Source of the DNA: Prevotella sp.
Lineage (GTDB): Bacteria; Bacteroidota; Bacteroidia; Bacteroidales; Bacteroidaceae
Assembly: GCA_022782305.1 (NCBI GenBank)
Contig: JALFPC010000103.1
Span: forward strand, 1-51,575
DNA: 51,575 nucleotides
Direction: 5' to 3'
Shown: piece after piece, positions 17,635 to 25,768 of the stretch
Layout: the number at the start of each line of letters is the position of its first letter
Position numbering within the stretch: position 1 is the stretch's first letter
Position numbers and translations under genes: made by a program
Notes under the pieces: model-generated
What the model saw: the letters and a program-made list of their open reading frames with translations, nothing else
Database searches by the model: none
What the model was told of the DNA's origin: nothing

Positions 17635-18810
17635 ATGGTCAATATATTGTATTTTGGCACCAATAGACAACTCCTGGATATTATTACACATATCCCAGGA
17701 AGGCAGGTTACAGCTTTTGAAACCGAGATAGAAACCATCAACCTCATACGCTCATGTGCAGAGAGGAAAGAACACGTAGTGGTAATGATGGACAAAACAA
17801 ATGGCAAGAGCGACAGTGCTATAATAGCCAAAATAAAGGCTACCTTGAGGGATGCCTACATAATACTTATCTCCGGTGAGATGACCAGTGAAGAGAGAAA
17901 GGAATATCTCAAGAGCGGCATCAACGACACCATGGGCAATGATGTCTCGATGCTTGTGATCGACAAAAAACTGCAGTTTATCATCGACCGAGAAGACTTG
18001 CTGTTTGAAGATAACCAAGAGCATAAAACCGAGGTAGAGAGTTACCGCATACCCATGTGGAAACGCACCTTCGACATCATATTCTCATCAATAGCCATCA
18101 TTCTGCTCTCACCGATATTCCTGCTCACCGCCCTGGCCATAAGGATGGAGTCGAAAGGACCAATCCTGTTTAAGTCAAAACGCGTGGGTACAAACTATCG
18201 CATCTTCGATTTCCTCAAGTTCAGAAGCATGTTTGTGGATGCCGACAAGAAACTGTTTGAACTGAGCAAGGAGCACAACCAGTATACATTGGCTGATGAA
18301 ACACTGGAAGAAGACGACATACTCATTGGCGATGATGACGACGAACAGGAAAAAGGATTCGGTATGGACACTATGCTCATCGGCGATGACTACATAGTAC
18401 CAGAGGAAGACTTTAACAGACAGAAAAAGGAAGAAAACGAAAACGCATTCGTAAAAATAGAAAACGACCCAAGAGTAACAAAGGTAGGAAGATTCATTCG
18501 CAAATACAGCATAGACGAGCTGCCGCAACTTTTCAATATTCTAAAGGGCGACATGTCGATAGTGGGAAACAGACCTCTGCCCCTGTATGAAGCAGAAAAA
18601 CTGACCAGCGACGACAGTATAGATCGTTTTATGGCTCCAGCTGGACTCACTGGACTCTGGCAGGTGGAAAAGAGGGGCAACAGCGGTTCCATGTCTGCCG
18701 AAGAGCGCAAACAACTCGACATTTACTATGGTCAGCACTACAACTTCTGGATGGACGCCAAGATCATCCTCAAGACAGTGACTGCATTTATTCAGAAAGA
18801 TAACATTTAA
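17635..18810 (+). CDS. pseudo-receiver / undecaprenyl-phosphate sugar-1-phosphate transferase fusion
   Basis: A 391-residue protein with two parts. Residues 1-~125 have the alternating strand/helix pattern of a receiver domain; the acidic pair is replaced (ILYFGTN), while an Asp at 53 (VVVMMDKT) sits where the phospho-Asp would be. Residues ~141-391 are a polyprenyl-phosphate glycosyl-1-phosphate transferase (PF02397 type): KRTFDIIFS with one membrane segment (~147-169), GPILFKSKRVG (175-185), FDFLKFRSM (191-199), DPRVTKVGRFIRKYSIDELP (278-297), GLTGLWQV (337-344). This initiates repeat-unit assembly on the lipid carrier. An unusual acidic insert (~218-270, rich in D/E) splits the catalytic domain. 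The sugar is unknown. Confidence 0.88.
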   Translation: MVNILYFGTNRQLLDIITHIPGRQVTAFETEIETINLIRSCAERKEHVVVMMDKTNGKSDSAIIAKIKATLRDAYIILISGEMTSEERKEYLKSGINDTMGNDVSMLVIDKKLQFIIDREDLLFEDNQEHKTEVESYRIPMWKRTFDIIFSSIAIILLSPIFLLTALAIRMESKGPILFKSKRVGTNYRIFDFLKFRSMFVDADKKLFELSKEHNQYTLADETLEEDDILIGDDDDEQEKGFGMDTMLIGDDYIVPEEDFNRQKKEENENAFVKIENDPRVTKVGRFIRKYSIDELPQLFNILKGDMSIVGNRPLPLYEAEKLTSDDSIDRFMAPAGLTGLWQVEKRGNSGSMSAEERKQLDIYYGQHYNFWMDAKIILKTVTAFIQKDNI

Positions 18811-18826
18811 TCCATATCTGTTTATT

Positions 18827-19786
18827 ATGGAGAATATACTAAAGAAAACAATCATGACTATAGCCTGCGCAATGCTTTGTGGCAGCATACAGGCGCAATT
18901 GGACGAAAGCGGCATCAATGCAGGATTCTTTGACTCTGGAGACCCAGGCATACCCAACCTATCAAAGTTTCATCTACCCCCACTGGCAGTGTTGTTTGAA
19001 AACGCCAAGCAGAATCCAGAAATACTGGATCTCGACATGGCACAGAGATTGGCACAGGCTGAAGTGTCAAAACAGAAAAGGCATATCTTCTCATACGTAA
19101 AAGGACATGCCAGCTATAGTTACGGAAAAACAGACATGTGGGGCAACAACTCATCGTCGTATAACCAGATGATATATCAGTTCCAGGGTTCGGAGCAGAA
19201 CTACTGGAATGTGGGTGTTGACGTGTCGGTGCCACTGGAAGACATCCTCGACCTCACCGCAGCCGTGAAACGCAAGCGAATGGAGGCTGAAAGCGCAAGG
19301 ATAAAGAAAGACATTGCCTTCGACAAACTTAAACTGCAAATTGCTACTCTATATGTCAAGATTACCAACGATCTTGTGACGCTCAAGACAGCAAGCGAAA
19401 ACGCAGCCTCGTTGCAGGGTGCAGGTGTGCTCAACAAAGAGAAATTCCACAATGGGGAAATCAGCATAAAAGAGTATTCTGATACCAAGACAATGGAGAA
19501 TGAAGCAGTAACCGTATACCAAACATTGCAGACCACCATTGCCACAGATATCATCACCCTCGAAATCCTTACTCATACTCCTATCATCACAAACGTGACC
19601 ACCGACGTTACACTCGACGAAAACGAGAAGATGAGCGAAAAGGACATAGCACGAGAAAACAAGGCCATGGACAAGAAAATAAAGAAACAGGCCGAAGAGG
19701 ATGAGAAAGAACTCAAGCGACGAGCTAAAGAAGAGGAAAAGAAAGCCAAGGAAGAAGAGAAAAAGGCTAAAGACATTAGAAAGTGA
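18827..19786 (+). CDS. short TolC-like outer-membrane protein
   Basis: A 319-residue secreted protein with a signal peptide (MENILKKTIMTIACAMLCGSIQA, cut before QLDES). The middle resembles one repeat of the TolC/outer membrane efflux family: strand regions around residues 88-140 (HASYSYGK..., YWNVGVDVSVPLEDILDL) followed by long helices (TAAVKRKRMEAESARIKKDIAFDKLKLQIATLYVKI... and LNKEKFHNGEISIKEYSDTK). Full TolC proteins are ~450-500 residues with two such repeats; here there is about one, then a highly charged Lys/Glu coiled-coil tail (~265-319) instead of the second. It sits between the initiating transferase and the Wzc-like protein, where a Wza-type exporter is usually found. A role in polymer export is inferred. 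Confidence 0.75.
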   Translation: MENILKKTIMTIACAMLCGSIQAQLDESGINAGFFDSGDPGIPNLSKFHLPPLAVLFENAKQNPEILDLDMAQRLAQAEVSKQKRHIFSYVKGHASYSYGKTDMWGNNSSSYNQMIYQFQGSEQNYWNVGVDVSVPLEDILDLTAAVKRKRMEAESARIKKDIAFDKLKLQIATLYVKITNDLVTLKTASENAASLQGAGVLNKEKFHNGEISIKEYSDTKTMENEAVTVYQTLQTTIATDIITLEILTHTPIITNVTTDVTLDENEKMSEKDIARENKAMDKKIKKQAEEDEKELKRRAKEEEKKAKEEEKKAKDIRK

Positions 19787-19806
19787 AACAAAAGTGATAT
19801 AGAATT

Positions 19807-21981
19807 ATGGATACATTCAGATATTTAGTGCGATTCCTATACCGAATCAGATGGTATCTCGCCACACTGCCCCTCATCGCTCTGGTAGTGGCTTTTCTCT
19901 CGACGAGAAACATGGAACACAACTATGACACCAACACCACCATATATACTGGTATGATTACCAGTTACAACATAGAGGGTGGTTCGGGTGCAGCTGGCGG
20001 TAATCCACAGGCAAACATCAACAACCTCATGCTCATCATCTCCACCGACAATACCATACATGAGGTGTCGCTCAGACTGTTTGCAAGGTGTATGATGTAT
20101 GGCAATCCCAACAGAGACAACAACTACATCTCTGCCGAGCACTTCCGCCAACTCAACGAAAGCGTGCCTACAGATGTAAAGGCGCTCATCAACCGCAACA
20201 GCGAGACTGCTACTTATGCTAATCTCAAGGCATATGAGAAGCCCATGCAGTCTAACTACGTGTTTGGCATACTCAACTACCACCCATATTTCGGTATCGA
20301 TAATATCACATCGCGCCTAAAAGTATCACAACTCAGCGGTAGCGATATCATCAATATATCATACAGCGCCAACGATGCTGGTGTGGCTTACAACACCCTC
20401 GACATCCTCAACGACGTGTTTGCACGCCAATACCAGGATATCAGATTCGGCGAGACTAACAATGTAATCAAATTCTTCGAAAGAGAGGTGGGCAAAACCT
20501 ATCGGTCTCTTTGCCAGGCAGAGGATGACCTTATCAAGTATAACATTGAAAAAGGTATCATCAACTATGGTGAGCAGACAAAGCAGATTGCAGCCATGGA
20601 TGCCCAGCACAAGATTTCAGACAACAACCAACTCATGGATGCCACTACCTCAGAGGCACTCATCAAATACTTTGAGACACGCCTAGGCAACAGGGCAAAA
20701 CTCATCAGAGCTAACAAAGAGTTTACACAGAAAGTGCAAGAAATATCACAACTCCAGTCGCGTATCTCAAACCTCCAATTCATGTCAGGAGAAGACAACA
20801 GCACCAATGGTCAGGCTCAGCTTGAACTTGCCAAGGCCCGCAAGGATATGGAGAGAGTGACAGGCGAAGTGAGAGCACTCACCGCTGATATCAATGCCAA
20901 CTCAACAAGCACGGAGAATGGTGTGGCACCACAGGACATCATCGACCAGTGGCTCACACAGGTAATCAAAAACGTGCAGGTAAAGGCAGAACAGAGCGCA
21001 CAGCATGTAATGAGAGAGAAACTCAACAATGAGTATCTCTACTTTGCTCCTATCGGAGCTACATTGGCACGCAAGGACAGACATATCGGCTTTATCGAAA
21101 GCAATTATATGGCTATGCTTCAGGCTCTCAACTCTGCTCGACTCAGACAGCGCAACCTGCAAATGACCACAGCCACACTCAGAGTGCTAAACCCACCGGC
21201 ATACCCTCTGTATGCGCAACCTACCAACAGACCGATGATCCTCCTCGGAGCCTTTGCGCTCACATTCCTGCTCGTGGCAGTATATTTCTTCCTCATCGAA
21301 CTCCTCGACCGCACATTGCGCGATCGCATAAGATCAGAGAGGATTACAAAGGTACCAGTGATGGGATGCTTCCCCAAGGAGAGCAACCTCAGATACCGTC
21401 GCTACAACAAGACTATCAGCGAGATGGCTCTCAAGCAACTGAGCAAGGCTCTGTTGCCTCATTTCAAGACTGGACAACAAAACGTGCTCAATCTGATATC
21501 TACCGACTCTTCAAACGGCAAGAGTTATCTGGCGCAGGAACTGGAGACATACTGGATTTCCATTGGCTTGCAGGTTAGACGACTCACCTACGATGAAGAC
21601 TTCCTGGCTGAGGACAGCCGCTATCTGCTGGCATCTGACATCAAGGATCTCTGCTCGGATATCTTACCAGACGAGATAGCCATAGTGGAGTATCCAAACC
21701 TCAATGAACATCCAATGTCGCCAGCATTGCTCAACATGGGAACTGTTAACCTTATGGTGACACGCGCCAACCGTACATGGAAGGATGTAGACCAGAAGGC
21801 CCTGCGCGAAACAATCGAAATGCTTGAAGACAAGAGTACTCTCTATATGTATCTGACTGAAGCCAGCAGATATGCTGTGGAGGAATTTGTAGGACAATTG
21901 CCGCCATACACTGCATTCAAGAATTTTGTTTATAGAATCTCACAACTCGGTCTTACCGCAACAGAAAACGAGAGAGTGTAA
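19807..21981 (+). CDS. Wzc-like polysaccharide co-polymerase with divergent BY-kinase domain
   Basis: A 724-residue inner-membrane protein. The N-terminal Wzz region has a first membrane segment at ~15-31, a large periplasmic coiled-coil part (~32-470), the conserved Pro-rich approach LRVLNPPAYPLYAQPTNRP and a second membrane segment (~476-498). This is the class that controls chain length in Wzy-dependent systems. The cytoplasmic C-terminus is kinase-like: a P-loop STDSSNGKS at 565-573, a D-x-D-like YDEDF in the Walker A' position and IAIVEYPN in the Walker B position, with Glu for Asp. No C-terminal tyrosine cluster is present. Autophosphorylation is therefore doubtful. Its stop codon shares one base with the ATG of the next gene (TAATG). 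Confidence 0.87.
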   Translation: MDTFRYLVRFLYRIRWYLATLPLIALVVAFLSTRNMEHNYDTNTTIYTGMITSYNIEGGSGAAGGNPQANINNLMLIISTDNTIHEVSLRLFARCMMYGNPNRDNNYISAEHFRQLNESVPTDVKALINRNSETATYANLKAYEKPMQSNYVFGILNYHPYFGIDNITSRLKVSQLSGSDIINISYSANDAGVAYNTLDILNDVFARQYQDIRFGETNNVIKFFEREVGKTYRSLCQAEDDLIKYNIEKGIINYGEQTKQIAAMDAQHKISDNNQLMDATTSEALIKYFETRLGNRAKLIRANKEFTQKVQEISQLQSRISNLQFMSGEDNSTNGQAQLELAKARKDMERVTGEVRALTADINANSTSTENGVAPQDIIDQWLTQVIKNVQVKAEQSAQHVMREKLNNEYLYFAPIGATLARKDRHIGFIESNYMAMLQALNSARLRQRNLQMTTATLRVLNPPAYPLYAQPTNRPMILLGAFALTFLLVAVYFFLIELLDRTLRDRIRSERITKVPVMGCFPKESNLRYRRYNKTISEMALKQLSKALLPHFKTGQQNVLNLISTDSSNGKSYLAQELETYWISIGLQVRRLTYDEDFLAEDSRYLLASDIKDLCSDILPDEIAIVEYPNLNEHPMSPALLNMGTVNLMVTRANRTWKDVDQKALRETIEMLEDKSTLYMYLTEASRYAVEEFVGQLPPYTAFKNFVYRISQLGLTATENERV

Positions 21982-23477
21982 TGGAAGCATTACGCCTGCA
22001 AGATAACGGAGCTGCCTTTGGCAAGGGGGGAAGAACAATCATATTGTTCCTCCTCTTCTGCATTGGCCTCTATAACCTGACCCACATGGGATTGCCAGGA
22101 CTGGCTGTGGTGTGTCTACTGCCAGTGATAGGTGTGTTCTTATACCTATGCCTACAGCGCAAGATGTTTTTGTTTTACGTCTTGCTGGTGGCCAACTATT
22201 TCGTTTCTTTTGCATCGAGAAGCGGTTTTCTACCCATTCCAATCTCGGCAGTAAACGAGATGCTCGAGGTGCTGCTGCTCATCCTGGCAATGATAGACAC
22301 TAAAGACACATACCCATCATGGCTCATCAATACCATGTCGCTGGGTGTGCTCGTATGGGTTATCTTCACATGCTTGGAGATCTTCAATACCCAATGCGGA
22401 ATACCTGGACTGGCTGGTTTCTGGTATACGGGGGTCAGACTGATGACCTTTCAGATAGTGTATGCCACCATAGTGGTGACGCTATATATCACATCGCCAA
22501 AGATGGTGAAACGATTTGTGTTCATTTGGGCTATATTCTCACTGTTCTCAGCATTTTGGGTTTGGAAACAGCAAACATTCGGCTTTACGGAAGGTGAGAA
22601 ACGATTTCTGGTGAAGGCAGCCAAAACCCATATCCTCAACGGACTGATACGCTATTTCTCGGTGTTTACAGATGCTGCCAACTATGGTTGCCACATGGCA
22701 GCCGCCACAGCAGCTTTTGGAATAATCTCCATATACATCAAGACACGCAAACTGAAGATCTTCTATATAGTAACCTGTTTACTGTGCTGCTGGGCAATGT
22801 TTGCCACTGGAACACGTACAGCCATCTTTTGTTTAATTGCTGGCATTGGCATATACATCTTTCTGTCTAAGTCTGCCAAAATGGCTGTGCCAGTGGGATT
22901 ATTACTCCTATTTATATATATATTTTTGGCATTCACCAAAATAGCCAATGGCAATGCTACCGTACGACGCATGCGCTCTGCCTTCAACAAGGAAGACGCA
23001 TCGCTGGGAGTGAGAGAGATAAACAAGAACACACTCAGGAAATATATGAAAGACCTGCCGTGGGGAGTTGGCATCGGAGTGGAATATACCGACCTGTCTA
23101 CCAACAACCAGAATAGGTATATTCTCATGATACCACCCGACTCGGAATATGTGTATATTTGGGTGCGCACGGGCAAGATAGGACTGATAGTGTTTATCAT
23201 CTCCACACTTATAATGTTCTGCGGTGCTGCTTATAATGTGCTGTTCAGAATACGAGACCCCGAGATGCGGGGAATTTCAGCGGCATTCACGTGCGCCTTT
23301 GTGGCCATTCACCTTGGTGGATATGCCAACCAGATATTGCTCCAATATCCCAATGTAATTATCTTCTATGGAGGACTGGCACTGGCAAATGTCATGCCCA
23401 TGCTGGAGAGAGAAGCAAGGAAGAGGGGAGAACTGCCCACCGAAGAAGAAAAATACAATCTGATTAGGGAGGAATAA
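21981..23477 (+). CDS. Wzy/O-antigen ligase-like polysaccharide polymerase
   Basis: A 498-residue polytopic membrane protein with about ten to twelve hydrophobic segments, beginning IILFLLFCIGLYNLTHMGLPGLAVVCLLPVIGVFL. In the middle AMFATGTRTAIFCLIAGIGIYIFL carries the GTRT/A-type motif of the O-antigen ligase/polymerase family. A large loop (~residues 315-395) follows, containing the conserved-type stretch GVGIGVEYTD before the last membrane segments. Such enzymes join lipid-linked repeat units on the periplasmic side. Translational coupling to the Wzc-like gene by a TAATG overlap supports joint function. The last five codons lie in the first unit of a 29-bp tandem repeat. Polymerase versus ligase activity cannot be settled from sequence. 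Confidence 0.82.
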   Translation: MEALRLQDNGAAFGKGGRTIILFLLFCIGLYNLTHMGLPGLAVVCLLPVIGVFLYLCLQRKMFLFYVLLVANYFVSFASRSGFLPIPISAVNEMLEVLLLILAMIDTKDTYPSWLINTMSLGVLVWVIFTCLEIFNTQCGIPGLAGFWYTGVRLMTFQIVYATIVVTLYITSPKMVKRFVFIWAIFSLFSAFWVWKQQTFGFTEGEKRFLVKAAKTHILNGLIRYFSVFTDAANYGCHMAAATAAFGIISIYIKTRKLKIFYIVTCLLCCWAMFATGTRTAIFCLIAGIGIYIFLSKSAKMAVPVGLLLLFIYIFLAFTKIANGNATVRRMRSAFNKEDASLGVREINKNTLRKYMKDLPWGVGIGVEYTDLSTNNQNRYILMIPPDSEYVYIWVRTGKIGLIVFIISTLIMFCGAAYNVLFRIRDPEMRGISAAFTCAFVAIHLGGYANQILLQYPNVIIFYGGLALANVMPMLEREARKRGELPTEEEKYNLIREE

Positions 23478-23575
23478 AAGATAACACTCTGATTAGGGAG
23501 AAATAAAAGGTAACACTCTGATTAGGGAAGAATAAAAGGTAACACTCTGATTAGGGAAAAATAAAAAGTAACACA
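23460..23575 (+). repeat. 29-bp tandem repeat, four copies, including the polymerase stop codon
   Basis: Units start at 23460, 23489, 23518 and 23547, exactly 29 bp apart, each beginning CTGATTAGGGA and ending TAACACT or similar. The polymerase stop TAA (23475-23477) lies in the first unit, so each later copy repeats the coding of the final residues plus a stop. It fills the gap to the next glycosyltransferase. Confidence 0.9.
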
Positions 23576-23587
23576 AAAAGCATAGAA

Positions 23588-24508
23588 ATGAGTGACGAGA
23601 CGAGGCGACAACCATTGCTGAGTATAGTAACCGTCAACTATAACGGCGGTGCTGTGACGTGCCAGTTGCTTGATTCTATCCGCAGATACCAACCCGATGC
23701 CGAGGTTATCGTGGTTGACAACGGTAGCTATGGTGATGATGTGAGCATGATCAGTAGTAGCTATCCCGAAGTTGTGGTGATAGCCACAGGAGAGAATCTC
23801 GGCTTTGCAGGTGGCAACAATGTGGGAATCAGGGCTGCACACGGCAGATATATCCTAATGATCAACAATGATGCCGAACTCACCGAGGGTGGCGTGGATG
23901 CCATGCTCAAGAGGATAGAGCAAGAGGACAACATTGGACTGGTGAGCCCCAAGATCCTATTTCACCATCAGCCTGGCACTATTCAATATGCTGGTTTCAC
24001 ACCTCTTTCCCCCATCACCCTTCGCAACAATGCAATAGGCTATGGCACCCGCGATGAGGGTCAGCACGATACTCCTCACCCCACTCCATACGCCCACGGA
24101 GCAGCCATGATGGCGAGCCGCAAGGCTATTGAAAGAGCGGGACTGATGCCAGAGGATTATTTCCTCTATTATGAAGAGCTCGACTGGAGTGTGATATTTA
24201 GCCGAAAAGGCATGATTAACTACTATGAACCGCTCACTATAGTGACACATAAAGAAAGTGCCACCACAGGAGCCGACAGTCCGCTAAAGGTTTATTATAA
24301 TACTCGCAGCCGACTGATCTTTGCATACCGCAATATATCCCTGCCCGCTCGCTGGCTGGCATACTTATATTTAGGTATAGTTGTGGCAACAAGAGATGTG
24401 GTGCGCTATTGGTTCAAGGGACGCAAAGACATGGCAAAGGCAGTGGTAAAAGGCATCTGCTCATTTGCCAGATACAAGAGACTGGAGAGTTCGAAACTCG
24501 AAAAATAA
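23588..24508 (+). CDS. family 2 glycosyltransferase (rhamnosyltransferase-like)
   Basis: A 306-residue soluble GT-A enzyme. LSIVTVNYNG (residues 11-20) opens the fold, VDNGS (43-47) binds the nucleotide, NLGFAGGNN (70-78) is characteristic of the rhamnosyltransferase-like GT2 branch, NNDAEL (93-98) supplies the metal-binding Asp, and YYEELDW near 195-200 provides the catalytic acidic residues. The C-terminus has a hydrophobic stretch (ARWLAYLYLGIVVATRDVV) that may touch the membrane. It should add a sugar to the lipid-linked repeat unit; donor and acceptor are unknown. It lies after the 29-bp tandem repeat and 15 bp before the next glycosyltransferase. Confidence 0.9.
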   Translation: MSDETRRQPLLSIVTVNYNGGAVTCQLLDSIRRYQPDAEVIVVDNGSYGDDVSMISSSYPEVVVIATGENLGFAGGNNVGIRAAHGRYILMINNDAELTEGGVDAMLKRIEQEDNIGLVSPKILFHHQPGTIQYAGFTPLSPITLRNNAIGYGTRDEGQHDTPHPTPYAHGAAMMASRKAIERAGLMPEDYFLYYEELDWSVIFSRKGMINYYEPLTIVTHKESATTGADSPLKVYYNTRSRLIFAYRNISLPARWLAYLYLGIVVATRDVVRYWFKGRKDMAKAVVKGICSFARYKRLESSKLEK

Positions 24509-24523
24509 CAAAACGATTGTTAT

Positions 24524-25687
24524 ATGGAATATTGGTGGATATTATATATTATTGATGGACTTCTGTTTCTGGCAACAGCATTAACAGTGGCATATATGAC
24601 AGTGTTCAGCATTGCCGCCATGTTTGGCAAACGATCCAAGATTAAGGCAGCCAAGATACAGAAACGCTTTATTGTGATCATTCCTGCATATAAGGCAGAC
24701 CATGTGGTGGAAAAGACCGTAAAGGCAATACTCGGACAGACATACCCTCAGCGGCTCTTTGATGTGGTGGTTATATCAGACCATCAGTCGGAACTGACCA
24801 ATTTCAAACTCGCCCAGTATCCTATCACTTTGCTCACACCCAACTTCAAATACAGTACTAAGGGCAAATCACTGCAGTATGCCATCAAGAACCTGCCAGA
24901 ATTCAAGATCTACGATATCGTTGTTATTCTGGATGCCGACAACCTCGTGCTGCCCGAATTCCTCGACGACATAAACAATGCATACCAGGATTCAGGCACC
25001 AAGGCAATACAAGCCCACCGCATGTCTAAGAACCGCGATACGGCATCAGCACAATTAGATGCCACCTTTGAAGAGATAAACAACACCATATTCCGCCGTG
25101 GGCATATAGCCATGGGGCTCTCTGCAGCCACGGCTGGCAGCGGTATGGCCTTCGATTTTCAGTGGTTTCAAGCCAACATCAATAAGATAGACGCGGCATG
25201 GGAAGACAAGCAGATAGAAGCACTGCTCATGCGCCAGCATATTTTCGTAGACTATTTCGATGATATCCTAGTGTTTGACGAGAAGACACGCGCCACTGAC
25301 GATTTCAACCGCCAACGCCGCCGCTGGGCAACCACACAGTTCCACATGATAATGTCCAATATCCATTATCTACCCTCGGCCCTTTTCAACAAGCAGTATG
25401 ACCTCATAGACAAGATATTTCAGTGGATGCTCATCCCTCGCACCGTCATGATGGGTATCATAGTGCTTATGGGAGCCATCCTACCGTTTGTATACATGAC
25501 ACTGGCATTGAAATGGTGGTTCCTATTTGGATTTGTGCTCTTCGTCTTTGCCGCTGCCACCCCCGACTATCTTGTGACACCGCAATGGGAAAAAGCATTT
25601 CTCAAGTCTCCACTGATCATGCTGTCGTCTTTACTTAACATTGCCAAAATAGCAAAACGCAAGAAGAAGTTCGTAAACAAGAACTGA
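24524..25687 (+). CDS. membrane-anchored family 2 glycosyltransferase, paralogue A
   Basis: A 387-residue cellulose-synthase-like GT2 enzyme. An N-terminal membrane segment (~9-31) is followed by the GT-A domain: FIVIIPAYKAD, VVISDHQS, the metal-binding LDADN (136-140), the acidic WEDKQIEAL (E227/D228) and the processive-type QRRRW (264-268). Two or three C-terminal membrane segments follow (~295-350). The set of D, DxD, ED and QxxRW motifs is that of hyaluronan/cellulose-type synthases, so a processive or membrane-coupled transfer is possible. The next gene is a clear paralogue with the same motif order, suggesting a tandem duplication. The sugar is unknown. Confidence 0.88.
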   Translation: MEYWWILYIIDGLLFLATALTVAYMTVFSIAAMFGKRSKIKAAKIQKRFIVIIPAYKADHVVEKTVKAILGQTYPQRLFDVVVISDHQSELTNFKLAQYPITLLTPNFKYSTKGKSLQYAIKNLPEFKIYDIVVILDADNLVLPEFLDDINNAYQDSGTKAIQAHRMSKNRDTASAQLDATFEEINNTIFRRGHIAMGLSAATAGSGMAFDFQWFQANINKIDAAWEDKQIEALLMRQHIFVDYFDDILVFDEKTRATDDFNRQRRRWATTQFHMIMSNIHYLPSALFNKQYDLIDKIFQWMLIPRTVMMGIIVLMGAILPFVYMTLALKWWFLFGFVLFVFAAATPDYLVTPQWEKAFLKSPLIMLSSLLNIAKIAKRKKKFVNKN

Positions 25688-25768
25688 CGGTTCCAACGCA
25701 TTATGAATCAATAAATCAGCAAAACTACATATCTACATATAAAAAGAAACCTACAACACCAGCAACCT

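Noticed and set aside
23460..23575. 29-bp tandem repeat as a CRISPR
   Set aside because: Repeats are head to tail without unique spacers.
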